Positions 24,191 to 34,760 of a DNA stretch of 64,000 bases are shown one piece after another. Each line of letters begins with the position of its first letter. Within the stretch, counting starts at the first letter, position 1. A program made the position numbers and the translations under genes. A model generated the notes under the pieces. The model saw nothing but the letters and a program-made list of their open reading frames with translations. It made no database searches and was not told where the DNA came from. This DNA comes from Ontholestes murinus (taxonomy: Eukaryota > Arthropoda > Insecta > Coleoptera > Staphylinidae), in NCBI GenBank assembly GCA_963969525.1, contig OZ018397.1, positions 48,346,963 through 48,410,962 of the forward strand, read 5' to 3'.

Positions 24191-25110
24191 AGAAATTTCA
24201 AATTCTAAAAAAGTTCACAAATCTAGAAGAAAAAACAATTTTCTAACACATTTAAAGATGCAGTAAAATTTAAATAATCTAGGATATTCAGAAAAGTTCA
24301 ATATTTCTATAAATACGAAGGAAAATTGGTGAAAAATGTTTGAATTCTCTAAAGCAAATTTTTGAAATTTAAGAAAGGCTATAAAAAAATGGTGTAAAAC
24401 TACTACAAAATTAGATGATGAAATTGAGAAATCTGGAAAAAAATGCCTGATTCATATCTTTCAAAAAAATTTGTAACAGTTTTTCGGAAAAGGAGAAGAA
24501 GCATATGAAATATTCTGTAAATTTTAGATATGTTAGTACTAAATTAATTAATTAGAAAGTGTTGAAAAATTCGAGAAATCTATAAGAAAAATTGTTGAAA
24601 AATTCGATAAAGCCAAGTAAGAAATATTAGAAAATTTACGATAAGTATAACGGAAATTGTTGGGAATTATGTTGCAAATTTTAAGAAAAACTTCTAAAAG
24701 TCTCTTAAAAATGAGCAAAGCAAAGCAAAAACAGCTTAATAATTTAGAAAAATGTTGTATTCTACAAATTTAGAATAAAAAATATTTGAGGAAAATCTCA
24801 AAGCAAATTAAAGAAATATGAAAGAGAAATTGTCTCCTTTCAGAGAAAAGAGATTGCTGTAAAATTTAAATACAAAATTAGAAAAAACATTGTAAAAACT
24901 CGCAGAATAATCTGCTGGAAAATTTACAGTCGTTTAAAATATGTATTTCTTAATTTGGAAGACAGATTCTGAATACAAAATAGAAAATAAAAATGAGCAA
25001 AATTATAAATCGTATAGAGAATTTTTTTAGAAATATAAAAGAGAGGGTAGTTGAAATTCTTAAGACATGAAAGAGAAATTTACAAAAATTTATCTTTAAG
25101 GTTTGTGGTA
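24190..25110. repeat. TCTAGAA-family repeat field, inverse orientation
   Basis: The plus strand is purine-rich, with words such as AAATCTAGAAGAAAAA and AAATTGTTGAAAAATT repeated irregularly. It appears to be the reverse complement of the 12.7-14.4 kb field. Confidence 0.55.
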
Positions 25111-26085
25111 AGTTTCAACGAAATTAAATAAATAATTAATAATAATAATAAACGTCTTTATTAAATTTAAAAAAATAGTTTCACAAAGAAAAAATGTATA
25201 AAAGTATAGGCGAAGTTCAGTCAGCATTATCTATAATTAAATAAATTCTGGTCTTTTATCAAAGTGAATTCTCGAGCCTTCAACGAAATTTCCAGCAATT
25301 TGAAAATTTCAAAAATATAAACTAAAATATGAGGAAAGTTAATAAATAGAAAAAACACGAAAATATTTTCGTAAAATCTACAACAAATGAGTCTTATTAA
25401 GACTACAAGAACAAATCACTTTTGAAACAACTACTTCTCTAGCTAATACTTCGACAGACATTGAATAATACAAATTCATTTGCGTGTTACAAAATAGCAA
25501 GGCTATCAAAGCAACACTAGTTTGAACGTAATTCTTTCTGTAAAATGAACTAAAAATGATTGAATGTACGTTAAAATAGTTTGTGAGTGACTATGTAACA
25601 TGTATTTTTTTTTCTGGAAATAAAGATGTCTGGAATTAATTAAAGAAATATTTGCTGAAAATATCTAAGAATTCAGATCAAGAACTAATATGAAAATCAT
25701 AAATCCTTTAAAGATAATTCTAGAAATTCATAAGAAGTGTTGAAATATGGAGGAGATATTTCTGTAAATCTTCATCTTCTTTGCTGAAATTTCTCACAAT
25801 TTCAACAAAAAAGTTAAAGTTAAATCATTTATAAAAATTGGAATTATTTTTTTTATAAATAATAAAAATTTGAGATGAGGTAGGAACATATTTGTGTATT
25901 TATTTATTATTACTTTATATTAGAAAATTAATCAGAAGGAAATTCTAAAAATAAAAGGAAAAAACTACTAAAAAACCAACGGAATTTATTATTAATTTAC
26001 TATTGTGAACAAATCATATTAAAAGCGTGTAAATTTGTATTAATACCAAAATATCAAATTCATGATTAGAAGGTTAATTACCATA
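25111..26085. other. AT-rich DNA with ATA microsatellite
   Basis: A short AATAAT run at 25135-25152 is followed by AAACGTCTTTATTAAATTT, which resembles an inverted retroelement tail. No gene is seen. Confidence 0.5.
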
Positions 26086-26087
26086 AA

Positions 26088-26205
26088 AAATGTTTCACCA
26101 CGGGTTAAATGAGGATTTAATTCATCGTATTAAGTTCTTGTTTCCCTGCCAGCGACGGACCGGTTTTGACCTATTCTCATCTCGTCAGTGTGATGCAGTT
26201 GAAGA
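26088..26205 (-). mobile_element. Penelope-like terminal fragment
   Basis: On the minus strand the order is CACACTGACGAGATGAGAAT, GGTCAAAACCGGTC, then a CTCATTTAACCCGTGGTGAAAC end. A CTGACGA/TGATGA word followed by a short stem and a AAAACCGGTC-like word is the arrangement at 3' ends of Penelope-like elements. This copy links that signature to the dispersed CACCACGRGTTAAGTGAG end. Confidence 0.5.
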
Positions 26206-27580
26206 AAAGAAGAAAATATTGAAGATAATTTCTTATTAATATTAATCAATCATTAATTTCTACCCAATTTCTTTTATTCGTTGTAATCACTAAAACGTAT
26301 AATAATTTAACCAGCTTTAATCATAATTTTCTTTATATTAATAACTGTTTATTCATTAATAATAGTAATAATAATTATCTTAGGTATCTTCGCTAGATGT
26401 AGTTTAATGTTTGGGAAATATATTTACGTGCTTGTTAGTGTTTCCTTAAATATTGAATGATGAAACTCCATAATTATAAATTACAATCTTATAAATATGT
26501 GAAAAATTCATATAAAAATTAATTTTAGAGGTAAATTCTATATTTAAGTGTGAAAATTCTAATTAGTAAATAAATCCGTCTATATTAAAGAATATCTTCC
26601 GGTGTAACTTTATTTAAATCACTTCTGAATTTCTCATTTTCAAATTAAATCCAGTTATATCTATAAAATGTATGTATTTCCAAAATCTAAAACTCATAAA
26701 TTAATTATATTTAATTCAATAAATTCCACAAGAAAAAAATGTTCATGAAAAAAGTTGCTTTATTTGTATAGAGAAGAGAATTACTGAAAAATTGTACAAT
26801 TCTTTATTTTAAATTACAAAATATACAACTTCTACAAAATTTATTACTTTGAATAATTTACTATATAAATATTAAATTGATTGATCGAGTTAAGTGAGTT
26901 TCGAAATGTAAATTTGGTAATTCAAATAAAAGTATGAAGACAGGTTATTCGAGCTTTATTCGTCAAATTATATAATTATTAAATAAATTTATTGACAAAC
27001 TGATAATTTTCAATTTTTCAATATATATTCAAAAGTTAATTACTTTTCTTAGTTTCAATTTTGCTAAATTTTAAATATCATTAGAGTGAAATTGTATAAA
27101 AAGTAACTTCAATTAATATCAATACTTTAAATACACAATTTTTTATAATAAAATTCAACCATTAAAAGATGAGTCAACTTTAATATTTTATATAAAATAT
27201 TATATCTAATATAAAAAAGTATATTCATGATAAATTTCGTTTATATTACTATATGATAATATTAATTAAAACTGATTGTGCCAAAAATGTATTTTTATGA
27301 ATAAATAACTATGTTAATATTATTTAATTGATTTAAAATTATAAGCATAAATTATTTAAAGTGAGAAAAAAAGTCTGTTTTAATTTTTGTTTAATCAAAT
27401 TGGGAATATATATTCTATTAATTAAAAATTTTATTCATTACTAAACGCATAAAAAAATGACTAAAATTAAATACAAGAATTCAAACAAATAAATTGCGGA
27501 ATAAAATGTAATAAATATAAATCAAATTTTACATTTTTAAAATATTTCTATTTAGTTTTTTTTGTGAATGATCAACTATA
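26206..27580. other. Very AT-rich non-coding DNA
   Basis: No ORF of note, no array and no RNA gene recognised. Confidence 0.6.
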
Positions 27581-27633
27581 AAAATTTTCTTGAATATTGT
27601 CGGCGATAACTTGGTGGTACATTTTAATAAGAT

Positions 27634-27756
27634 AATTAAAACACTTTAACTTTGTTTTACCACAAAAAATATGTTTGATAATTAACAGTGAATGTTCGAA
27701 ACTATAGTCACAGCAATAAATATTTTTTGTGGTAAAACAAAGTTAGTGTTTTAATT
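27634..27756. repeat. Hairpin with about 37-bp arms
   Basis: Arms 27634-27672 and 27720-27756 are inverted copies containing AACTTTGTTTTACCACAAAA, differing by a 2-nt indel, around a 47-nt loop. The arm sequence ends in AAAACAAAGTTAGTGTTTTA, matching terminal words at 4693, 24157, 36178 and 38812. The element is bordered on its left by the CTTGAATATTGTCGGCG repeat (27589). Confidence 0.9.
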
Positions 27757-28189
27757 ATAAAAATTTTAATTAAAATTCATGTAATAAACGAAAATATTTA
27801 TTTTTCTTTGAAAATCTAATATATCAATAAAAATTAATTATATTTATTTCTATGTATTTAAGACTGTCTGCAAATATTGAACTTGTGAATTGATTTATTT
27901 ATATTCAACTATAATAGTTTTTAAGTAATTGAAATTGAAAAATAATGAATTTTACTTACGTATTGAAAAATTAAAACAATTAAAAATCTCAAGAAAATAC
28001 ATACATTTTTAACACGTAATTTTAAACTAAACACTAACATTTTCACTCTCGTAGTTTAACAATCGATCGCATATTTCCTCCAGCGGAAGTAAAATCGTTT
28101 AAGCTGAAGTAATATATAGATTGAAGATAACTTTTCCATTTTATTATTATTTTTTTTAACATTGCCTTCTTATCGTGTTTGCGTGCGAA
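27757..28189. other. AT-rich DNA upstream of the Toll promoter
   Basis: Nothing recognisable until composition changes sharply to GC-rich at about 28185. ATCGATCGCA at about 28060 and GCGGAAGTAA at about 28083 are possible factor sites but unsupported. Confidence 0.4.
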
Positions 28190-28609
28190 TTAATTTTCGC
28201 TCGGTGCGGTGGACTCGTGTCTGTGACTAGTCAGTGAATGCGAGCAGGTAGACGGAGAGCGCGGTCCGGGGGCCGGTCGGGTGTCCTCACCGACCGGTGC
28301 TGCCCGCCACCGTCGGCGGCGGCTGCGAGAACCGAAGGAGCGCAAGCGTAAAGCGGCGTTAAGAAACGAAACGCACAGTATAATACCGCAGTAGCGCGCG
28401 GAAGAGCTCCAGTGTTGCGTCGACTGTCGTTGCGGTCGGTTCGTACTTCTAAACGCGTTTAATGTAGATAACATCGGTGTTCTGCAAGTTGTGATGTGAT
28501 TACGTTTTTTTTTATTTTTGGATTATGTGCTCGTGAATGGATTTGATGTTAGTTAGGACATGATTAATACGGATTGAGTGGTGCAAAACAATTTTTTTCC
28601 TCCGACACG
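28190..28609 (+). promoter_or_regulatory. TATA-less promoter and 5' leader of the Toll gene
   Basis: Composition switches from AT-rich to GC/CpG-rich at about 28185, and no TATA box is seen. TCAGT at 28231-28235 is a good arthropod initiator match. A second candidate is CCAGT at 28409-28413, with GGTTC lying exactly 28-32 nt downstream as a possible downstream promoter element. Transcription start cannot be fixed from sequence. If it is at 28233, the leader is about 375 nt and includes a 37-codon uORF at 28238-28351. Confidence 0.5.
28462..28577 (+). promoter_or_regulatory. Cluster of upstream ORFs in the Toll leader
   Basis: Five ATGs precede the receptor start within about 150 nt, none in an uninterrupted receptor frame. 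They are ATG-TAG (28462) and ATG-TGA (28494), both start-stop elements; ATG with three codons then stop (28524-28535); an 8-codon uORF (28537-28563); and a 5-codon uORF (28560-28577) overlapping it. Translation of the receptor would need leaky scanning or reinitiation, so the leader is probably repressive. Confidence 0.7.
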
Positions 28610-31600
28610 ATGTGGTTGCGCGTGCTGGCTGGTGTGGTCCTCTTGGCCGTGGTGAAGGCAAAGTACGACGGCCCCGAACAGTGCACCTGGTTACCGGATA
28701 ATAACGACACATCCGCGACGCGATTAGCCGTTACCTGCAGGCTGCGGACCCTCGACGGTACCGGAACCAACTTAAGCTCGTTACCAGCCGAGGGCACCTC
28801 CAGATTGCGAATCTCGTGCAGTGATGTGCTCCACTTCGAAAGCGCGTTCCCGACGGCGGCCGTCCAGCGGCTGCACGACCTCCAGGAGTTCTACGTGGAG
28901 AACTGTAAAATCTTAAACCTGGAACCGAACGCGTTCGTCGGTCTCAACAACATGAAGAAGATCACCATCAACACCTACAACGCGAACTGGGGACCCGGAA
29001 AAATTTTCGAATTGTCCGGATCGAGTTTTTTCGGCCTTAAAGAACTCCAGATATTGAACCTCGCCGATAACAATATCCGCGCACTACCGGAGGGTGTCTT
29101 CTGCCCGCTCACGAATTTACAAACGCTGAATTTAACCAGGAATCGGATCAGGAATTCCGACCGGATCGGTTTCGGCGATCCCACCTCGAGGATGTCCATG
29201 TGCAGCAGTTCGGATTTACAAGTGTTGGATTTATCCTACAACGAATTCCGTTCGCTCTCCGATAATTCCGGATTCTCGCGTCTTCGCCGATTAACACAAC
29301 TGGATTTACGCTACAATAATATTACGGAGATTTCCGGTGAAGCCCTCACCGGGTTGGTGTCTTTGCGGATTTTAAACCTCGCAAATAATAAGATCGAAAT
29401 GTTACCGCAAGGTTTATTCGCCGGATCGCGGGAACTACGTGAAATCCACCTGCAGAACAACAGCCTGTTTTCACTCGCTAAGGGCTTATTCCACCGGCTG
29501 GAGCAACTCCTGGTGCTCGATTTATCGGGGAATCAATTAACATCCGGACATATCGATGCAGGAACGTTTACTGGATTAATTCGCCTGATCGTGTTGAATC
29601 TTTCACATAACGCACTCACGAGGATCGATGGGTTGACTTTTAAGGATTTATTCTTTTTACAAATTCTGGATCTACGTAATAATTCCATCGGTTTTATTGA
29701 GGATAACGCGCTGCTTCCGCTCTACAACTTGCACACGTTGAATCTCGCGGAAAACCGACTCAACACCATCGGACCTTTATTATTCAACGGCCTCTTCGTG
29801 TTAAGTAAATTAACCCTGAATAATAATTTAATAGTGACGGTAGACTCCCGCGCGTTCCACAACTGTTCGGCTTTAAAAGAACTCGACATCAGCTCCAACG
29901 AGTTGGAAGAAGTCCCGGAGGCCATACAAGAGTTAACCTTCCTGAAAACACTTGATTTAGGCGAGAATCAAATTTCCGATTTTAAAAATGGAACGTTTAA
30001 AAATCTAAACCAATTGACCGGATTGCGTATGATCGATAATAAAATCGGTAATTTAACGCAAGGTATGTTCTGGGATTTACCTAGCCTGCAAGTGTTGAAT
30101 TTAGCGAAGAATAAAGTGCAAAGTATCGAACGCGGTACGTTTGATCGCAACACGCAAATCGAGGCGATACGTTTGGATGAGAATTATTTAACGGACATTA
30201 ACGGTGTTTTCGCGACTTTAGCCAGTTTACTGTGGCTGAACTTATCCGGAAATCATTTAGTTTGGTTCGATTTCGCGTTCATTCCGAGCAATCTGAAGTG
30301 GTTGGACATTCACGGTAATTTCATCGAGCATCTGGGGAATTACTATAAAATTCAAGATGAAATCCGTGTGAAAACTCTTGACGCTAGTCATAATAGAATT
30401 AGTGAGATCTCCCCGATGTCGATTCCGAACTCTGTTGAACTCTTGTTTATTAATAATAATTTTATTAAAACTGTGCACGCGAATACGTTCCTGGATAAAA
30501 CTAGTCTTGCGCGTGTCGACATGTACTCGAACGACTTAGTGAATTTGGATTTAAATTCGCTGCGACTTCCCATAGTCCCTGGAAATCGTTCGCTGCCGGA
30601 GATTTATTTGGGTGGGAATCCGTTCCATTGCGATTGCACTATGGAGTGGCTGCAGAGGATCAACAACATGACGGCGACGAGGCAATATCCGCGGGTTATG
30701 GATTTGGACAATGTGATGTGCAGGATGACCCATTCGAGGGGTATGACGCACATGCCCTTAACACGAGCGAAACCCAGCGATTTTCTTTGTACTTACGAAA
30801 CCCATTGTTTCGCACTTTGTCACTGTTGCGATTTCGATGCGTGCGATTGCGAGATGACTTGTCCTAATAATTGTTCCTGTTATCACGATCAGACTTGGAA
30901 TACGAACGTGGTGGATTGTTCCGGGCAGAACGCGCTCGAAATTCCGCACCGAATTCCCATGGACGCTACCGAGGTGTATTTGGATGGTAACGATTTCAAG
31001 GAGTTGCAGAATCACGTTTTTATAGGACGGAAGAATATGCGAGTGTTGTACGTTAATGGTAGCAGCATCGAGACGATACAAAATCGTACTTTTAATGGTC
31101 TTAACGCTCTCGAAATTCTGCATTTGGAGGATAATAAGATTTACGAGTTAAAAGGTTACGAGTTCGAACATTTGGCGCACCTGAAGGAATTGTACCTGCA
31201 GAATAACGTGATCGGTTATATCGGGAATATGACTTTATCGCCGTTAAAGTCGTTGGAAATTTTACGACTTGATGGAAATAAATTAGTGGTTTATCCAGTG
31301 TGGCAGCTCTCGATGAATACGAGATTGAACGAGATTACGCTAGGGAATAATCAATGGACTTGTCGGTGTAAGTTCCTGCAGGAGTTGACTGCTTGGGTCG
31401 GTGACAACGCGGCTCGTGTTATAGACAGTTCGGACATTATGTGTTATAATACGGACTCGAAGCCTCCGCAGAGGAGAGAACTCGATTTTAACAGTACCGC
31501 GTGCAGTGATTATTACGCAGGAGGATCGGTAATCGATAGTATGCTAGTCTCTGACTATCTTCCAATGGCGATTGGAACATTATGCGTTATTTTAGTGCTG

Positions 31601-32554
31601 CTCTTGATTTTGGTTTTGTTCTTCGTGTTTCGCGATCCGGTACGCGTGTGGTTATACTCGCGTTACGGTGTCCGTTTGTGCAGTTTCCGTGCGGCCGCTG
31701 CTAAACAATACGAGGACAGAGATAAATTGTACGACAGTTTCGTGTGCTACAGCCCCAAAGATGAGGAATGGGTGGTCCAGGATTTGGCGTCCGAGTTGGA
31801 GTCCGGATTCCAGTTGTGCCTGCACTACAGGGATCTACCGCACGCCGCATACCTCCAGCACGCGGCACCCGCGGTCATCGAAGCCGCAGAGGCGAGCCGC
31901 AGGGTAATAATCGTCTTAACCCGCAATTTCCTACAAACCGAATGGTCTAGGTTCGAATTACGACAGGCCATACACGAGGCCCTCAAGGGAAGGGTCTTTA
32001 AACTAATCATCCTCCAAGACGGCTCGCTGCCCGAGGCGGAGCTCGACCCCGAGCTTAGGCCCTACTTAAAAACCGGGCACCGGGTTAGATGGGGCGAGAA
32101 GAGGTTCTGGGAGAAGCTGAAGTACGCCATGCCCTCCGTCGAGCCCAGGGGGAAGATCAATGCGAATTATCGCAGAAACATCAACAACTACACCATAGAA
32201 TCCAGGGTGGTGGCGAACGGCACGCACAACCACACCTACCCCGAGAAAATCAAGACGCCGGCGCCGCCGTCACCCGGCATGCAGATGTTCCCACCGCCAG
32301 CCTACTCAGCCGGTTTGAGTCACGACGGCGACGAGGCCAACTATTCCTCGGCGACAACGGCCACCCCATCACCCCGACCGATGAGGAGGGTCCAGGAACC
32401 GCGGCCCCTCTCGGACCACATCTACTCCAGCATAGACTCCGACTACAGCACGCTGGAGCGAGGCGGCTCCGGCCGGCGGGGCCCTCCGTGGCGGCCCCAC
32501 CACCCCCACGTCATGATGCAATCTGGAGGAGGCGGACAGGCCTACCTCGTGTGA
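28610..32554 (+). CDS. Toll-7: Toll receptor, 18-wheeler/Toll-7 clade
   Basis: A single-exon 1,314-residue type I membrane receptor. The ATG at 28610 begins MWLR and an obvious signal peptide (1-17); the 12 codons upstream start at TTG and are not used. Order: N-terminal cysteine region (to about 75); a long LRR block; LRRCT with CDC (C674, C676); a second cysteine cluster (about 733-770, HCFALCHCCDFDACDCEMTC), which is diagnostic of multi-cysteine Tolls; a second LRR block with WTCRC (916-920); a transmembrane helix (985-1007); and a TIR domain (about 1038-1175) with YDSFVCYSPKD, RDLP (1074-1077) in the BB-loop and FW (1166-1167). The tail has IYSSIDSDYSTLE (tyrosines 1272 and 1279) and ends AYLV, as in 18w/Toll-7, not Toll-6 or Tollo. 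Drosophila paralogues act in epithelial patterning and, for Toll-7, antiviral autophagy. Drosophila has two genes in this clade, so orthology to either one alone is not implied. The frame is intact. Confidence 0.96.
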   Translation: MWLRVLAGVVLLAVVKAKYDGPEQCTWLPDNNDTSATRLAVTCRLRTLDGTGTNLSSLPAEGTSRLRISCSDVLHFESAFPTAAVQRLHDLQEFYVENCKILNLEPNAFVGLNNMKKITINTYNANWGPGKIFELSGSSFFGLKELQILNLADNNIRALPEGVFCPLTNLQTLNLTRNRIRNSDRIGFGDPTSRMSMCSSSDLQVLDLSYNEFRSLSDNSGFSRLRRLTQLDLRYNNITEISGEALTGLVSLRILNLANNKIEMLPQGLFAGSRELREIHLQNNSLFSLAKGLFHRLEQLLVLDLSGNQLTSGHIDAGTFTGLIRLIVLNLSHNALTRIDGLTFKDLFFLQILDLRNNSIGFIEDNALLPLYNLHTLNLAENRLNTIGPLLFNGLFVLSKLTLNNNLIVTVDSRAFHNCSALKELDISSNELEEVPEAIQELTFLKTLDLGENQISDFKNGTFKNLNQLTGLRMIDNKIGNLTQGMFWDLPSLQVLNLAKNKVQSIERGTFDRNTQIEAIRLDENYLTDINGVFATLASLLWLNLSGNHLVWFDFAFIPSNLKWLDIHGNFIEHLGNYYKIQDEIRVKTLDASHNRISEISPMSIPNSVELLFINNNFIKTVHANTFLDKTSLARVDMYSNDLVNLDLNSLRLPIVPGNRSLPEIYLGGNPFHCDCTMEWLQRINNMTATRQYPRVMDLDNVMCRMTHSRGMTHMPLTRAKPSDFLCTYETHCFALCHCCDFDACDCEMTCPNNCSCYHDQTWNTNVVDCSGQNALEIPHRIPMDATEVYLDGNDFKELQNHVFIGRKNMRVLYVNGSSIETIQNRTFNGLNALEILHLEDNKIYELKGYEFEHLAHLKELYLQNNVIGYIGNMTLSPLKSLEILRLDGNKLVVYPVWQLSMNTRLNEITLGNNQWTCRCKFLQELTAWVGDNAARVIDSSDIMCYNTDSKPPQRRELDFNSTACSDYYAGGSVIDSMLVSDYLPMAIGTLCVILVLLLILVLFFVFRDPVRVWLYSRYGVRLCSFRAAAAKQYEDRDKLYDSFVCYSPKDEEWVVQDLASELESGFQLCLHYRDLPHAAYLQHAAPAVIEAAEASRRVIIVLTRNFLQTEWSRFELRQAIHEALKGRVFKLIILQDGSLPEAELDPELRPYLKTGHRVRWGEKRFWEKLKYAMPSVEPRGKINANYRRNINNYTIESRVVANGTHNHTYPEKIKTPAPPSPGMQMFPPPAYSAGLSHDGDEANYSSATTATPSPRPMRRVQEPRPLSDHIYSSIDSDYSTLERGGSGRRGPPWRPHHPHVMMQSGGGGQAYLV

Positions 32555-32678
32555 TAACCTACTCTGACTGATTAGCTCTACATAAAAAAAAAACACATAA
32601 AGACTTAAACAATGTTAAATGTAAGGAAAAAAAACGAAACGTGTAAAACAGTTCATTTGTATTATTTTTGTACATTTT

Positions 32679-32686
32679 TGTATATA
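32679..32686 (+). promoter_or_regulatory. Pumilio response element TGTATATA
   Basis: Exact match to the TGTANATA consensus in the 3' UTR. Pumilio binding would imply post-transcriptional repression of the receptor mRNA. The surrounding DNA is T-rich, so a chance match is possible. Confidence 0.4.
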
Positions 32687-32755
32687 GATATATTTATTTG
32701 TTTATTATTATTTTTGTATTATTTGTGTATATTTTTTACGAGTTGAAAGACGAAT

Positions 32756-32761
32756 AATAAA
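32756..32761 (+). terminator. Polyadenylation signal AATAAA
   Basis: The canonical hexamer 202 nt after the stop codon, followed by GT-rich DNA (TGCGATGTGAG). It is the first good signal downstream of the Toll frame. Confidence 0.7.
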
Positions 32762-32780
32762 TGCGATGTGAGAAATTAAC

Positions 32781-33539
32781 GGCTGTGTTTGAATAGACTC
32801 TGTGTAGTGATCTTCTTCCCTTCTCGCCCTCTTCTTTCAGCGAATTATAGGTGAGTGCTTCGATGTTGTCAAGTGTCTAGTCCAAAAAAAAAATTGTATT
32901 CAAACCAAATACCAGCAGTTAAAAGCATGAAACCTTTAAGTAGTAAGTATATCTAGAAGATATGATATGCAAAATTAATAAAATACTTTTAAATCAAATT
33001 TTAAACACTCTTTTAAAACTAATAAAATTCTTTTGAACTTAATATAGTTACTTGAGTTACGTGAAGGTTTATATCACTTAATTGAAACACAATTATATTC
33101 CATTTTTCATTATTTTAATTGATAAAAGGAATATAACTGTCTTTCAATTAAAAAAATTCTTTTGCACCATTTTGCGCTATAAATATTAAAGTTTTAATAA
33201 ATCCTAAAAGGCAGATTATTGGAGAATGTATTTTGATTTTAAGACAAAATCGTCACGATTCACTAAAAATCACATTAATTTTTTGAGATATAAACAATTT
33301 ATTCAAAAGAAAGTAATAAATATTGAAAGTGGCATATAAATAAGAATATAATATTTAAGTAATTGCTGTTTTAATCAGTTTTGTAACTTTTTTAAACTCA
33401 CTGGGTTCTAACTAAAAATCACCAATTTAGTCTTCAATTACGTGCAGATTTTATTAATAAATATGGAAGTTCATAAAAAATCACTAAGTTTATCTCACAC
33501 ATATATGAATCTTGATTGAATATTATTCAAGAAAGTATT
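32781..33539. other. Intergenic DNA, possible micro-exon
   Basis: At 32826-32857 a pyrimidine tract and CAG are followed by 10 nt and a strong donor GTGAGTG, so an exon of 10 nt (32841-32850) is conceivable. TTGAGTTACGTGAAGG at about 33051 belongs to the dispersed CTTCACGTAACTCACAAA family. The rest is AT-rich. Confidence 0.35.
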
Positions 33540-34760
33540 AAATATTTGATTTAAACAAATTAAACTAAATGTTTAAAACACTTTTATCGAATTTATAAAA
33601 TGTTTTCTTTGTCGTTTGAATTATTTCTTTATTAATTAAGGGAAACACACTTGATTCACAATTAAATTCACACTAGAATCTACACTCTTAAAATATTGTC
33701 TATCAAGTTTATAAACACTGTTATTGACAGAAGAAATTTATTATTAATTCAACACAATTTTGCCTTATAAAAATATATTTAATTCTAGCTTAAAAAAATA
33801 ATTTCGCAGTTATTACTGTTTTTAAACTATATGTCTAAAACAATTTTATCGAGTTTATAAAATCGTTTTCCTCGTCGTTTGAATTATTTCTTTATTAAGG
33901 GAAACACACTTGATTCATAATTAAATTAAAATTAGAATCTACACTCCGAAAATATTGTATATTTTTTTAATTAACACAATTTTGCCTAACAAAAAAATAG
34001 ATTTAATTCTAGTTTAAAAAATTATTTGCAAAGTTATAGAAACCTCATTATTAGATATTATTAAAAATCATTAAAATTAAAATCTCTACCGTAAATATGA
34101 ATAAAATCTACATTCGTTAAATATTTCATCAAGTTTTATAAACACTTTTATGGCTGGTAGGAATTTATAAATGATTTAAAACAATTTTACCTATTAAAAA
34201 AAATACATTTATTTCCAACATGAAAATTAATAATTTGACACTTATTAAAAACAATAATTATATAAATTTTAAACATAAATATTCACTATATACGTTAGAT
34301 ATAATGTTCACATAAATATTCACTACATAAGTTAGATATTTTCTTTACAGTGAATAAAATGATATTAATATTAATTCTCTTCACATAACTCACAAATACC
34401 AACAGAAATAAATATTCACTATAATATCAACTTTTATAAACACTTTTATTAATAAAAGAAATTTATTAGTATATAAAAGCAATTTTACCTAATAAAATCA
34501 ATATATTAATTGAAGCTTAAAAATAAAAAATAATAGGACAGAACTTTCATAAACACTTTTATTGATAAAAATAATGTAGTAGTAGTAGTGTTTGGCTATC
34601 GACCACACGGTCCTTCTGCCATGTGTCGTTTGTGTATTTGTGTGAGTGTAAAAAAAATAACGCATTTTTACATAAAAACAATTTTAATGATAAAAGAATT
34701 TATTTTTACATAGAAACAGTTTTACATAATAAAAATAACACATTAATTGTAGCTTAAGAA
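33540..34760. repeat. Degenerate tandem array, about 260-bp unit
   Basis: GGGAAACACACTTGATTCA occurs at 33640 and 33899, and AAATTTATTATTAATTMAAC with CAATTTTACCTAATAAAA recurs at about 33735, 33965, 34160, 34450 and 34690. The array is old and AT-rich. TAACTCACAAATACCAACAG at about 34386 is a dispersed terminal word. GGCTATCGACCACACGGTCC at 34593 resembles the repeats at 40287 and 60316. Confidence 0.65.

Larger units (their letters stand above)
32555..32780 (+). other. 3' UTR of the Toll gene
   Basis: About 200 nt of U-rich sequence after TGA. It contains ATTTA words (32691 on), a TGTATATA Pumilio-type element at 32679-32686 and AATAAA at 32756-32761. Cleavage is expected near 32775-32790. 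Confidence 0.6.

Noticed and set aside
28574..28609. A 12-codon N-terminal extension of the Toll frame
   Set aside because: It begins with TTG, not ATG, and would place a polar stretch before an otherwise ideal signal peptide starting at the ATG at 28610.
28190..28797. Minus-strand ORFs of 66-94 codons over the Toll promoter and start
   Set aside because: GC-rich DNA lowers stop frequency; the frames overlap a real gene and leader and have no recognisable content.
28975..32596. Many antisense and shifted ORFs (60-160 codons) inside the Toll coding region
   Set aside because: They are shadows of the receptor frame; none has a known motif or an independent promoter.
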